Assembly (NCBI RefSeq): GCF_009650135.1
Contig: NZ_CP045871.1
Span: forward strand, 1,302,001-1,366,000
Direction of reading: 5' to 3'
Length of the DNA stretch: 64,000 nucleotides
Source: Litorivicinus lipolyticus
GTDB lineage: Bacteria > Pseudomonadota > Gammaproteobacteria > Pseudomonadales > Litorivicinaceae
In this document: positions 52,859-61,257 of the stretch, in pieces
Numbering within the stretch: the stretch's first letter is position 1
How the letters are laid out: each line of letters starts with the position of its first letter
Notes under the pieces: model-generated
What the model was told of the DNA's origin: nothing
The model's database searches: none
The model's input: the letters and a program-made list of their open reading frames with translations, nothing else
Position numbers and translations under genes: made by a program

Positions 52859-54166
52859 TTAGGCTTGTGCCTGCCCTGCAACCGCTTCCTCATAGGATAG
52901 CTTTGTTTGGGTCACTTTGGCTTGATTGCAAATGCCTTCAGCCGTCATTTCTTCCAGTACCATGGTCTCAACCTGGCGCAGCGCCTCTTCGTTGCCGTAG
53001 TAGTACTCGACCACTTGGGTGCCGTCTTCATACGCGCTGGCGATGCGATCAATGGCTACCTTGACCCGGTCAGCGTCGGCTTTGAGTTCATTTTGACGAG
53101 CCCATTCACCCACCAACACACCCAACTTAACGCGACGGTTCGCTTCTTCTTCGAAGGGTGCGTCCGGCAGTGTGTGCGGATCGATTTGGCCCTTGCCAAA
53201 ACGCTCAGCAGCTTGGTGCTTCAAGCTGTGAATTTCGCTTGAAACGGCAGCCTTAGGAACTTCGATGTCATTGGCGTTAAGCAATGCGTCAAATGCCGCC
53301 TTTTTGTTGCGGTTAGTGATCGCTTGATCCAGCTCACGCTGCATGTTGACCTTGAGCTCGCCCTTGAATTTCTCCAAGTCGCCGTCCTCAACACCAAAGG
53401 ACTTAACGAAGTCTTCGTCAACCTTAGGCAAGTCAGCACGCTCCAACAGCTGGACCGTGATCTTGAACACCGCGGCTTTACCTTTTAGATTTTCAGCCTG
53501 GTAGTCATCGGGGAAGTTGACGTCGATGTCTTTCTCTTCGCCTTTCTTCATGCCGATGATGCCGTCTTCGAAGCCGGGGATCATTTGACCCGAACCGATT
53601 TCCAGGGTCTGGCCTTCAGCGCTGCCGCCGTCGAACAGTTCGCCATCAATGCTGCCGACGAAGTCGATGGTGACACGGTCGCCAGCCTTAACGGCGGCAC
53701 GCGCGCTCTCACGCCATTCTTTCTTTTGGCTGCGCAGGTTTTCGATCATGCCGTTGACGTCTTTGGCGGCAACGCTTGATTCAGCCTGCTCAACGTCAAC
53801 CGCTGATAGGTCAGCCAATTCAACATCCGGGAAGACTTCAATGACGGCAACGAACGACAGGTCGCCGCCTTCGGGCATGTCAACGGGCTCAATGGTCGGC
53901 TGACCGACTGGGCGCAGGTTCTCTTGGGTAACCGCTTGATAAAAGCCGCGTTCAATCACTTCACCCATGACTTCCTGACGAATGCTCGCGCCGAAACGCT
54001 TGCGCACTTCTTTCATCGGGACTTTGCCGGGACGGAATCCATCAATGCGCGCGCGCTTTGATGTTTCTACGAGTTTGGCTTCAACCTGTGTATCAACATC
54101 CGCCGCGGGGACTGTGATGGTGAGGCGGCGCTCCAGGGCGCTGGTGTTTTCGACGTTGACTTGCAC
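52859..54166 (-). CDS. tig: Trigger factor
   Basis: Trigger factor is the ribosome-bound chaperone for nascent chains. The 435-residue protein has the ribosome-binding domain with the signature [17 protein letters not shown], an FKBP-type prolyl isomerase domain ([22 protein letters not shown] to [20 protein letters not shown]) and the C-terminal chaperone arms. The start is a GTG with AGGAG about ten bases upstream. It follows the tRNA genes. Confidence 0.96.
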   Translation of the reverse strand: MQVNVENTSALERRLTITVPAADVDTQVEAKLVETSKRARIDGFRPGKVPMKEVRKRFGASIRQEVMGEVIERGFYQAVTQENLRPVGQPTIEPVDMPEGGDLSFVAVIEVFPDVELADLSAVDVEQAESSVAAKDVNGMIENLRSQKKEWRESARAAVKAGDRVTIDFVGSIDGELFDGGSAEGQTLEIGSGQMIPGFEDGIIGMKKGEEKDIDVNFPDDYQAENLKGKAAVFKITVQLLERADLPKVDEDFVKSFGVEDGDLEKFKGELKVNMQRELDQAITNRNKKAAFDALLNANDIEVPKAAVSSEIHSLKHQAAERFGKGQIDPHTLPDAPFEEEANRRVKLGVLVGEWARQNELKADADRVKVAIDRIASAYEDGTQVVEYYYGNEEALRQVETMVLEEMTAEGICNQAKVTQTKLSYEEAVAGQAQA

Positions 54167-54194
54167 TGTTATTTGCTCCTACGCGTACTTTATT

Positions 54195-54210
54195 AAATTC
54201 ATATGAATTT
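54195..54210. repeat. 16-base perfect palindrome in the tig leader
   Basis: AAATTCATATGAATTT is a perfect palindrome located 29 bases upstream of tig and after tRNA-Leu. It is A/T-rich in a GC-rich region and could be an operator or part of the tig promoter region. No regulator is known to me for it. Confidence 0.4.
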
Positions 54211-54279
54211 TGAAGGCGCGAAGGATAGAGTTTGGGGGGGCTTACTTCAAGCATTTGTTGCGATTTGGGGAAGAAGATA

Positions 54280-54364
54280 TGGTGCGGACGGAGAGACTCG
54301 AACTCTCACACCTTTCGATACTAGAACCTAAATCTAGCGTGTCTACCAATTCCACCACGTCCGC
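54280..54364 (-). tRNA. tRNA-Leu (anticodon UAG)
   Basis: The 85-base gene includes an encoded CCA. The acceptor arms GCGGACG and CGTCCGC pair fully. The anticodon loop reads ATTTAGGTT, with anticodon TAG, and a long variable arm is present, as expected for a class II tRNA. Confidence 0.96.
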
Positions 54365-54370
54365 AGGAAA

Positions 54371-54447
54371 TGGGGTGGATGATGGGGCTCGAACCCACGA
54401 CAACCGGAATCACAATCCGGGACTCTACCAACTGAGCTACACCCACC
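54371..54447 (-). tRNA. tRNA-His (anticodon GUG)
   Basis: The 77-base gene includes the extra 5' G (G-1) that pairs with C73, and an encoded CCA. The anticodon loop reads ATTGTGATT. It lies six bases from tRNA-Leu, so both come from one precursor. Confidence 0.96.
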
Positions 54448-54495
54448 ACTGCTGTTGAGACAACAACTACTTTTCACACGCTGCTTGCCGGGGCG

Positions 54496-54572
54496 TGGCA
54501 CGCCCGGCAGGACTTGAACCTGCAACCCTCGGCTTAGAAGGCCGATGCTCTATCCGGTTGAGCTACGAGCGC
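54496..54572 (-). tRNA. tRNA-Arg (anticodon UCU)
   Basis: The 77-base gene includes CCA. The anticodon loop CTTCTAA gives TCT, which reads AGA codons. The acceptor stem has one G-U at the first pair and one U-G pair. It is the first gene of the Arg-His-Leu transcript and has a strong promoter upstream. Confidence 0.96.
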
Positions 54573-54592
54573 TCCGTGTTTAAGCGGGGCGA

Positions 54593-54621
54593 AATATAAC
54601 GGCGAGTTCGGGCTTTGTCTA
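54593..54621 (-). promoter_or_regulatory. Stable-RNA promoter for tRNA-Arg-His-Leu
   Basis: On the minus strand TAGACA (54616-54621) and TATATT (54593-54598) are separated by 17 bases. They are followed by a GC-rich discriminator (TCGCCCCGC), as is usual for stringently controlled stable-RNA promoters. Transcription should begin about 14 bases before tRNA-Arg. Confidence 0.75.
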
Positions 54622-54761
54622 GCGAATTGTGGCCCCAATTTAGATCGAACGGACGAATTGCTCTGACAAGCCCATCGACATCGACGAGACCGCATTAAAA
54701 GCGTTTTGAATAAGGACAAGAAGAACCAAGAACGGCGGCGCCAGTAGCACCCAAGAAAAGT

Positions 54762-54838
54762 TGGTCGGAGCAGAGGGATTCGAACCCCCGACCCTCTGCT
54801 CCCAAAGCAGATGCGCTACCAGGCTGCGCTATGCTCCG
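54762..54838 (-). tRNA. tRNA-Pro (anticodon UGG)
   Basis: The 77-base gene includes CCA. The anticodon loop TTTGGGA gives TGG. The sequence closely resembles E. coli proM in its D-arm and T-arm. It is 189 bases upstream of tRNA-Arg, in a gap that holds only the tRNA-Arg promoter. Confidence 0.96.
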
Positions 54839-54849
54839 ACGCGGGCCGC

Positions 54850-54878
54850 ACTTTACGACCCTTCGCTAAAAACCACAA
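54850..54878 (-). promoter_or_regulatory. Candidate promoter for tRNA-Pro
   Basis: On the minus strand TTGTGG (54873-54878) and TAAAGT (54850-54855) are separated by 17 bases, followed by the GC-rich discriminator GCGGCCCGC. The predicted start is about five bases before the mature 5' end. It fits entirely in the 45-base gap after cysS. Confidence 0.5.
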
Positions 54879-54883
54879 GGGAT

Positions 54884-56239
54884 TTATACACGATTCCAGC
54901 GCGTGCCCTCTCGGCTGTCCTCGATCTCGATGCCAGCGGCCAACAAATCGGCACGAATTTTGTCAGCCAAGGCGAAGTCACGGTCGCGTTTTGCCTGCGT
55001 GCGGGCGGCGACCTGGGCCTCAATGCTGGCGTCATCTAATGACGATGCCGAGGGCTTGGCACTGAATGCGGCTGGGTCTTGGGCAAACAGTCCCAGCACT
55101 GAACCCACGGACTTCAAGAAGCCCGCGGCGGCCTCGGCGCGGTCACCGGTATTAATTCGCTTGCAGGCCTCGTGAATCAGCGCAATCACGCCGGGCACGT
55201 TGAAGTCGTCATCCATCAGCGCGGTAAAGCGCGCACTTAGGTCGGAACAGGGATCGCCGACCGCAGCCCCGCGCAAGCACCGGTAAATACGCGTTAACGA
55301 TTCGGCGGCGGCGTCAAGGCCTTGGTCGCTGTAGTTAATGTGCCCGCGGTAATGGGTTCCCAGCAGGAACCAACGCACGACCTCGGCGTCATAACGTTTG
55401 AACACATCGCGAATGGTGAAAAAGTTGCCCAGCGACTTGGACATTTTTTCATTGTCGACCCGGACCGCACCGGCATGCATCCAATACCCTGCATACGGCT
55501 TACACGTGGCCGCCTCGGACTGGGCGATCTCGTTTTCGTGATGCGGAAACTTCAGATCCGGACCACCGCCGTGAATATCAAAGCTCTCGCCCAAGCACGT
55601 CATGCTCATAGCGCTGCATTCAATGTGCCAACCCGGACGCCCCTCGCCCCAGGGAGACGACCAGGCATGCTCGCCCGGCTTAGCCATTTTCCAGAGCACA
55701 AAATCAGCCGCTGATTCCTTGTCGTTCGCGACATCGACACGTGCTCCGGCCAACATCTCGTCCAGCTTACGGTTATTCAGCTTGCCGTAGTCCTTAAAGG
55801 CGGCAACACGAAAATAGACATCGCCGCCAGCGCCCTGGTAGGCCGCACCCTCGCCTTGGAGTCTCTCGATCAGCGCAATGATGTCGCCAATGTGATCGGT
55901 CGCGCGCGGCTCCATGTCCGGCGGCAAACAACCCAGTTGCTCCAGATCCTGGTGCATGGCGTCGATAAATTGCTGGGTTAGGGCGTCAAATGGAAGACCG
56001 CGCTCGGCGGCACGGGCAAAGATCTTGTCGTCGACATCAGTGATGTTGCGGACATAGGTCAGCGGATAGCCCTGAGCGCGTAGGTAGCGGGTAATGACGT
56101 CAAAGGCGACCATCACGCGGGCGTGCCCAATGTGGCAAAAGTCGTACACGGTAATGCCGCACAGATACAGCCCGACGCGCGACGGATCAAGGGGTTGGAA
56201 CGGACGCTTCTGACCCGTCAAGGTATCGAATATTTTCAT
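54884..56239 (-). CDS. cysS: Cysteinyl-tRNA synthetase
   Basis: CysRS charges tRNA-Cys. The 451-residue class I synthetase has the zinc-site Cys in YLCGITVYDFCHIGHARVMV, which also includes the HIGH-like motif. GWHIECSAMSM follows, and the KMSKS motif is in NEKMSKSLGNFFT. The C-terminal anticodon-binding end is RDFALADKIRADLLAAGIEIEDSREGTRW. The ATG at 56239 gives the usual MKIFDTLTGQKRPF start; the frame extends to 56290 but that part overlaps the divergent promoter region. It is divergent from ppiB. Confidence 0.96.
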   Translation of the reverse strand: MKIFDTLTGQKRPFQPLDPSRVGLYLCGITVYDFCHIGHARVMVAFDVITRYLRAQGYPLTYVRNITDVDDKIFARAAERGLPFDALTQQFIDAMHQDLEQLGCLPPDMEPRATDHIGDIIALIERLQGEGAAYQGAGGDVYFRVAAFKDYGKLNNRKLDEMLAGARVDVANDKESAADFVLWKMAKPGEHAWSSPWGEGRPGWHIECSAMSMTCLGESFDIHGGGPDLKFPHHENEIAQSEAATCKPYAGYWMHAGAVRVDNEKMSKSLGNFFTIRDVFKRYDAEVVRWFLLGTHYRGHINYSDQGLDAAAESLTRIYRCLRGAAVGDPCSDLSARFTALMDDDFNVPGVIALIHEACKRINTGDRAEAAAGFLKSVGSVLGLFAQDPAAFSAKPSASSLDDASIEAQVAARTQAKRDRDFALADKIRADLLAAGIEIEDSREGTRWNRV

Positions 56240-56307
56240 GCAGGCTCTGCGGTTAGCGGTAAAAGCGCGTATGATAGCGCCAAAATTCACCCTCCGGAGC
56301 TTTTTGA

Positions 56308-56802
56308 ATGATTCAGCTAACCACGAACTACGGCGTTATTTCGATTGAACTGGCCGAAGACAAGGTCCCTGCGACCTGCGCCAACTTTAAATCCTACGTG
56401 GAAAGCGGCTTCTTTGACGGCACGCTGTTTCACCGTGTGATCCCAGGCTTCATGGTTCAGGGCGGCGGCTTTGACCTGAACTTTGAACAAAAAGAAACCC
56501 AGGACCAAATCGAGAACGAAGCGTCACGCGGCCTAAAGAACACCCGCGGCACGCTGGCCATGGCCCGTACGATGGAACCGCACAGCGCGACCAGCCAGTT
56601 CTTTATTAACGTGGTCGACAATGAATTCCTGGACCACACCTCCGAAACCATGCAGGGCTGGGGTTACTGCGCGTTTGCCACGGTCACCGATGGCATGGAC
56701 GTGGTCGACAAGATCGTTGGCGTTGAAACCGGTCGTCGCGGACCCCACGCGGACGTTCCGAGTGAAGACGTCATCATCGAAAAAGCCGAGTGGATCGCCT
56801 AA
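56308..56802 (+). CDS. ppiB: Cytoplasmic peptidyl-prolyl isomerase PpiB
   Basis: This 164-residue cyclophilin has no signal peptide, so it is cytoplasmic. The catalytic segment FHRVIPGFMVQGGGF, the GTLAMARTMEPHSATSQFFINV motif and FATVTDGMDVVDKI are all present. The start follows CCGGAGC. It overlaps the lpxH start by 13 bases. Adjacent cysS, ppiB and lpxH are common in gammaproteobacteria. Confidence 0.95.
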   Translation: MIQLTTNYGVISIELAEDKVPATCANFKSYVESGFFDGTLFHRVIPGFMVQGGGFDLNFEQKETQDQIENEASRGLKNTRGTLAMARTMEPHSATSQFFINVVDNEFLDHTSETMQGWGYCAFATVTDGMDVVDKIVGVETGRRGPHADVPSEDVIIEKAEWIA

Positions 56803-57497
56803 TCGACCTCGTTGTTTCCGACCTTCATTTAGGTCAAGCGCCCTGCCCGATCAGCCGCAATTTTCTGGCACTGCTGGACAGCGTACAGGGGCAAGTGGCG
56901 CACTTGGTCATCGCCGGCGACTTGTTTGAAGCCTGGTTAGGTGATGACCTTGCCAACGCGTTCGAGCACCAAATCGCCGCCGCCATCGCCGCGGTCGGCG
57001 CCGACCAGACCTCTTTCCTACCGGGCAACCGGGATTTTTTGATCGCGGATGACTGGGCACGCCGTGCTGACCTGACCATTCGTGATCAGGTCGACCTCAC
57101 CGTTAGCACATGCCCCACGCTGATCACTCACGGTGACGAGCTGTGCCTGGATGACGAGGCCTATCAAGCCTGGCGCCGGACCTGCCGCAACCCCGAGTGG
57201 CAATCCGCTTTCAAAGCCCAAAGCGCAGACCAGCGAGTCGCCTTTGCCGCGCAAGCACGAGCGCAAAGCCAAGCCCGCGGAGGCCAGCAAGAATCCGTCA
57301 TTGCCGATGTCGCACAACGCGCCCTCGGACCGGGCAATCGCATTCACGGACACACACACCGCCCTGCCATTCACCGCAACGGTGCCACGCGAGTGGTAAT
57401 CGGCGACTGGCGGCCACAAGCCTGGGTATTTGTGAATGATGAACGCCCCCACCTGGGACTGTGGGACCATGGCTGGCAGGCCCGAATAGACCTTTAG
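56790..57497 (+). CDS. lpxH: UDP-2,3-diacylglucosamine pyrophosphatase LpxH
   Basis: LpxH makes lipid X in lipid A synthesis. The 235-residue metallophosphoesterase shows the metal-binding motifs in order: SDLHLG, GDLFEAWLGDD, GNRDFL, THGDELCLDD and HGHTHRP. The GTG start lies inside the end of ppiB. The stop TAG shares four bases with the convergent miaE stop. The predicted product implies a lipid A-containing outer membrane. Confidence 0.94.
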   Translation: MDRLIDLVVSDLHLGQAPCPISRNFLALLDSVQGQVAHLVIAGDLFEAWLGDDLANAFEHQIAAAIAAVGADQTSFLPGNRDFLIADDWARRADLTIRDQVDLTVSTCPTLITHGDELCLDDEAYQAWRRTCRNPEWQSAFKAQSADQRVAFAAQARAQSQARGGQQESVIADVAQRALGPGNRIHGHTHRPAIHRNGATRVVIGDWRPQAWVFVNDERPHLGLWDHGWQARIDL

Positions 57498-58129
57498 CCC
57501 ACAAACGGGCCCGAGTGAAACCTGAATTCGCTGTCCGGCGACTCGATTAAATCGCGCTCGATCGCGCGCAAATCATCCAACCGCACACGAACCTGCTCCT
57601 CGCCGACGCGGTCGACCGCCAAAGCCAGGTAATCTTCGAAATGTCGACCCTCGGCTCGCAGCAATGATCGGTAGTACTTGGCGAGCTCCGAGTCAAAGCC
57701 CTCGATACGCGGGGCCAGGACGTGAAAACGCTCGCACGACCGCGCTTCGACTAGCGCTCCAACCAGCAACGTGTCGACCAGTCGCTGTGGCTCGTGTTTC
57801 GAACACACGGCCCGCAATCCGGCCGCGTAGCGTGCCGCAGTGACCTCTTCGTAGGCGACCCCGCGCGCTTGCATCAAACCACACACCTGCTCGAAATGGA
57901 GCAGTTCTTCGCGCGCCAACTGGGACATTTTCTGCAATAAATCAGGCTGATCCGTGTAGCGCCAGATCAAACTCATGGCGGTCGCCGCCGCCTTCTTCTC
58001 GCAATTGGCGTGATCGATCAACAGCAACTTAATATTGTCCGGGTGGGCCGCATGATCCAACCAAGCCTGCGGTGTTGGGCACGGCAGGAAGGCATCGATG
58101 GCCGCAATAATCTTGTCGTCTTTGGTCAC
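57494..58129 (-). CDS. miaE: tRNA 2-methylthio-N6-isopentenyladenosine hydroxylase MiaE
   Basis: MiaE is a non-heme diiron monooxygenase that hydroxylates the isopentenyl group on A37 of certain tRNAs. The 211-residue ferritin-like protein has the iron-binding patterns DHANCEKKAAATAMSL, REELLHFEQV, EARSCERF and EGRHFEDYLALA. It starts with GTG immediately after the stop of the GNAT gene (TAAGTG), so the two are coupled. Confidence 0.92.
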   Translation of the reverse strand: MTKDDKIIAAIDAFLPCPTPQAWLDHAAHPDNIKLLLIDHANCEKKAAATAMSLIWRYTDQPDLLQKMSQLAREELLHFEQVCGLMQARGVAYEEVTAARYAAGLRAVCSKHEPQRLVDTLLVGALVEARSCERFHVLAPRIEGFDSELAKYYRSLLRAEGRHFEDYLALAVDRVGEEQVRVRLDDLRAIERDLIESPDSEFRFHSGPFVG

Positions 58130-58750
58130 TTAGGTCGCTCGGTAAAATAGGGTCTCGAGGGTGCCGTCGAAAGTCATCTCGCCGACTGGCTGAAAGCCTA
58201 ATCCACGATAAAACTCGGCGGCGGTTGCGGCGCCACTGCCGAGGGCAATGCCGTCAGCTGCTTGCATGCGCTGCACGCGCTGCCAGACATCGTTGAGTAG
58301 CCCGCTTCCGACACCGGCACCGCGGTAATCGTCCAACACGCCAACCAGTGGTAGGTAACACCACTGGGCTTTCGGCATTGCCGCTCGCAATTGATCCTGG
58401 TAAGCCAGGTAGCGCTTGGCGCTGCGAATGCCCAGGGTCAACGCCAGCCCAATACGGGCACGCCGGGAGGCATTCAGGGCGCCTTGATGGCCGGGTTCGC
58501 ACAACAAAGCCGCACCAACCAAGCGACCCTCAATTCGCGCTCCGACGATGGCTTGGCGTTCGCTCATGTGCTGCAAGCAGTACTCGCGCACAAAGGCGCG
58601 CAACCGTTGCTCGTAACCGCTGCGATTGCTATCGAACAACGCTTGAAATGTTCGTTCGCTACGGTACGCATCGACCAACACAGACTTAACCTCGGTCAAC
58701 TGATCGCTGGTCAGCAGCTCAAATTCCGCTGCACCCGTGGCTAAGTCCAT
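58130..58750 (-). CDS. GNAT-family acetyltransferase
   Basis: This 206-residue protein has a GNAT domain in its second half. The CoA-binding segment is LPLVGVLDDYRGAGVGSGLLNDVWQRV, and the C-terminal FYRGLGFQPVGEM is typical. The N-terminal half (QALFDSNRSGYEQRLRAFVREYC) resembles GNAT proteins of unknown substrate found in many bacteria. GGGAGA precedes the ATG. It may be co-transcribed with nfuA upstream and miaE downstream. Confidence 0.83.
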   Translation of the reverse strand: MDLATGAAEFELLTSDQLTEVKSVLVDAYRSERTFQALFDSNRSGYEQRLRAFVREYCLQHMSERQAIVGARIEGRLVGAALLCEPGHQGALNASRRARIGLALTLGIRSAKRYLAYQDQLRAAMPKAQWCYLPLVGVLDDYRGAGVGSGLLNDVWQRVQRMQAADGIALGSGAATAAEFYRGLGFQPVGEMTFDGTLETLFYRAT

Positions 58751-58773
58751 GCCGCTCTCCCGTTCGATTGCAT

Positions 58774-59355
58774 TTAGCTGTAGTACGCGTTGCTCCGATC
58801 ACTGTGGTCGGTGACGTCGCGCACGCCTTTCAATTCCGGGATCTGTTCAAGCAGCGTTCGCTCGACCCCATCTTTTAGTGTCATGTCGACCGCTGAACAG
58901 CCCTGGCACCCGCCGCCAAATTGAAGGATCGCAATCGGGTCGTCGGTCAATTCGATCAAGCTCACTTCACCACCATGAGCGGCAAGGCCAGGATTGATCT
59001 CGGCCTGCAATACATAGCTGATGCGTTCCGCCAAGGGTGAGTCGGGGTCAACCTTGGGCATTTTGGCGTTCGGCGCCTTGATCGACAACTGGCCGCCCAA
59101 ACGATCAGCCTGGTAATCAATGCGCGCGTCGTCCAAAAACGGCAGGCTGGCCGCCTCGATCCAGGCGCTGAAGCCCTCGTACGGGAACTCTTGATCGTCG
59201 GGCTTTTGTTCACCAGGGCGGCAGTAGGCCAAACAAGTTTCGGCATACGGCGTACCGGGGCGTGACACGAAAATTCGGACACCCGTACCGTCGCTGTCCT
59301 GCTTGTCCAGCAAACCACGCAAATATTCTTGGCCGCTAGGCGTAATTTCAATCAT
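58774..59355 (-). CDS. nfuA: Fe-S cluster carrier protein NfuA
   Basis: NfuA carries 4Fe-4S clusters to target enzymes, especially under stress. The 193-residue protein has a degenerate A-type domain (about 1-95: [19 protein letters not shown]) and a C-terminal Nfu domain with the CxxC cluster ligands in [17 protein letters not shown], ending [16 protein letters not shown] precedes the ATG. The layout matches E. coli NfuA closely. Confidence 0.95.
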   Translation of the reverse strand: MIEITPSGQEYLRGLLDKQDSDGTGVRIFVSRPGTPYAETCLAYCRPGEQKPDDQEFPYEGFSAWIEAASLPFLDDARIDYQADRLGGQLSIKAPNAKMPKVDPDSPLAERISYVLQAEINPGLAAHGGEVSLIELTDDPIAILQFGGGCQGCSAVDMTLKDGVERTLLEQIPELKGVRDVTDHSDRSNAYYS

Positions 59356-59418
59356 GTTTGGCTCCCATCGTTATGGCGCCTATGATGACGTCGAAACCGG
59401 CATTATCAAGGACGGACG

Positions 59419-59601
59419 ATGAAAAAGTGGCTACGGGCATTGATGAGCGTTGCGGCGGCCGCGTTTGGCGTTCAAAGCAACAAAAACCGCGAGCATGACT
59501 TTGCCAACCTCCCAGCCGGCGTGGTGATCGCCGCGGGTTTGATTTTCACCGTGCTGTTTGTTCTGACGCTCGCGGCCATCGTGTCTTGGGTGATGCCCTA
59601 G
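59419..59601 (+). CDS. DUF2970 small membrane protein
   Basis: This 60-residue protein has a basic N-terminus, the SVAAAAFGVQSNKNREHDF motif typical of DUF2970, and one membrane helix (about residues 34-57). The function is unknown. It is divergent from nfuA and abuts the small ORF on the other strand with no gap between their stop codons. Confidence 0.85.
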   Translation: MKKWLRALMSVAAAAFGVQSNKNREHDFANLPAGVVIAAGLIFTVLFVLTLAAIVSWVMP

Positions 59602-59706
59602 TTATTGGCTGGCGACCCAAAATAAGGCACCGGCCACGGCTGCACATACCAACCCGATAATCGCAACGGTATCGGCGGTATGGTCTTTACTGGACGAATC
59701 TGACAT
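59602..59706 (-). CDS. 34-residue single-helix membrane protein
   Basis: The ORF encodes MSDSSSKDHTADTV followed by one hydrophobic helix (about residues 14-32) and ends WVASQ. A strong ribosome-binding site, AGGAGGGG, lies eight bases before the ATG. Its stop directly abuts the stop of the DUF2970 gene. The family is not recognised. The strong ribosome-binding site makes it a likely real gene despite its size. Confidence 0.72.
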   Translation of the reverse strand: MSDSSSKDHTADTVAIIGLVCAAVAGALFWVASQ

Positions 59707-59764
59707 TTGCTGCCCCTCCTGTTATTTTTATACGACATCACATTATTAGAGCAATTTGCAGCCT

Positions 59765-60688
59765 ATGACCACCCCACAGGTCGCCATCATCGGCGCCGGC
59801 ATCGCCGGCCTTGCGTGTGCACATGCACTACGCCAACACGGCATTGAATCGATCATCTACGAAAAATCCCGCGGCCCCGGTGGCCGCATCAGCAGCAAAC
59901 GCACTGACAACAGCAGTGTTGACCTGGGCGCGCAATACTTCACCGCACGCGATCCGGGTTTTGCAGCGCTGGCGTTACAAGCCGAGCAAGCCGGCGCGCT
60001 CGCACGTTGGGAACCGAACTTGGCGATGATTGATGACGCCGGCATTCAGGCGTCGCCCGATACACAAACGCGCTGGGTTGGGGCGCCGCGCATGGGGGCG
60101 TTTGCTCACTATCTGGCGCGCGACCTGCGGATTGAGCCGGCAACCCGCATCGGCGAGCACCGCAGTTTGACCGAGCTACGAGCCCAGTTCACGTCGGTGG
60201 TCATCGCAACCCCGGCCGACCAGGCCCGAGCATTACTGCCGGACCTAAAGGTACCGGCCCAGGCGCCCTGCTGGGCCGTCTGGATTGATATCGACCGCGA
60301 CCAGCCGTTTGACGCAGCCTTTGTTAAAACCGGGCCGCTACGCTGGATCGCCAACGACGCCAGCAAACCGGGCCGGGCAACGCGGCGGCGCTGGGTGTTG
60401 CATGCCACGCCGTCGTGGAGCGATACCAACTTGGAGTTAAGCGCCGAGCAGGTGCTGTTAAAGTTGACCGAGGCGGCCGGGGGCTTGTTGCCCAACGCCT
60501 TTAGGGTGGAGGACGGCCACGCCCATCGCTGGCGCTACGCACGCCCATGGGACGACCAAACCGCGATGGCTGATGCCTGCATCGACGCGGGCGACCACCT
60601 GTGGGTGGCCGGTGACTATTGCATGGGTGGGCGCGTTGAAGGGGCTTGGCTGAGCGGCGTTGCCGCCGCCCAACGGATTATGCGTTAG
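59765..60688 (+). CDS. FAD-dependent oxidoreductase, bacterial renalase-like
   Basis: This 307-residue flavoprotein has the dinucleotide motif VAIIGAGIAGLACAHAL, then YEKSRGPGGRISSKRTD and LGAQYFTARDP. The C-terminal FAD contact is GDYCMGGRVEGAWLSGVAAAQ. This pattern is that of bacterial renalases, which oxidise aberrant dihydro-NAD(P) isomers, but a broader amine-oxidase-like role is possible. The ATG at 59765 is chosen over the TTG at 59756. It ends in a TTAG overlap with the convergent gene. Confidence 0.85.
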   Translation: MTTPQVAIIGAGIAGLACAHALRQHGIESIIYEKSRGPGGRISSKRTDNSSVDLGAQYFTARDPGFAALALQAEQAGALARWEPNLAMIDDAGIQASPDTQTRWVGAPRMGAFAHYLARDLRIEPATRIGEHRSLTELRAQFTSVVIATPADQARALLPDLKVPAQAPCWAVWIDIDRDQPFDAAFVKTGPLRWIANDASKPGRATRRRWVLHATPSWSDTNLELSAEQVLLKLTEAAGGLLPNAFRVEDGHAHRWRYARPWDDQTAMADACIDAGDHLWVAGDYCMGGRVEGAWLSGVAAAQRIMR

Positions 60689-61080
60689 CCGCCAAAGATG
60701 CGGCGGCGGTCCGGGTTTGATCGCGCGAACAGCACCAGCGCAATCGCCGCGCTGACCAGTTCGTAACCTAACAACAACAAGGTGTTCATCGAGGCGGAGT
60801 CGGACTGCATGGCCAGTAAACGCGTAGCCGCCAGCAGGCCGTATAGCGACGCGAGCTGAATCAAATAAGCCCGTAAGTTCGAGCCCATGGCCCCGCTTAA
60901 AAAGTGCACGCCTAAAAACACCCAGGTTCCGCCGATCGCAACTTTCAATTCGATCCGACCGGCGCCCTCGGCGCTTACACCCAATATCGACCAGTCGCTT
61001 AAGAACGCACACAACAGCCCAACCGCCAGCGCGATCAAGCCTTGAACACCCAAAAACAACCGAGTTAACACCGCCGCCAC
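60685..61080 (-). CDS. DUF4345-like membrane protein
   Basis: This 131-residue protein has four predicted membrane helices. The pattern GGTWVFLGVHFLSGAMGSNLRAYLIQLASLYGL fits the DUF4345 family. The function is unknown. It is transcribed toward the renalase-like gene, with stop codons overlapping in TTAG. The 177-base gap to phrB probably holds divergent promoters; no clear hexamers were found. Confidence 0.7.
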   Translation of the reverse strand: MAAVLTRLFLGVQGLIALAVGLLCAFLSDWSILGVSAEGAGRIELKVAIGGTWVFLGVHFLSGAMGSNLRAYLIQLASLYGLLAATRLLAMQSDSASMNTLLLLGYELVSAAIALVLFARSNPDRRRIFGG

Positions 61081-61257
61081 TCACCTTTTTGCATATTGAT
61101 CAGAACGTTACGCCACTTTTTTAACACAGCAACCAAATTAACACCAAAACCCGTTGAGTCGCCGCGCCTTGGCCCCACTAATTCGGTATGCTAACGCGGG
61201 CACATGGATGGTGCCCGCCACTCACTTCTACGGACGCTTGATTTTAAGGCAACCCAC

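Noticed and set aside
54280..54838. tRNA cluster as an integration site
   Set aside because: No integrase, direct repeats of tRNA 3' ends or foreign-looking DNA flank the tRNAs; both sides are conserved housekeeping genes.
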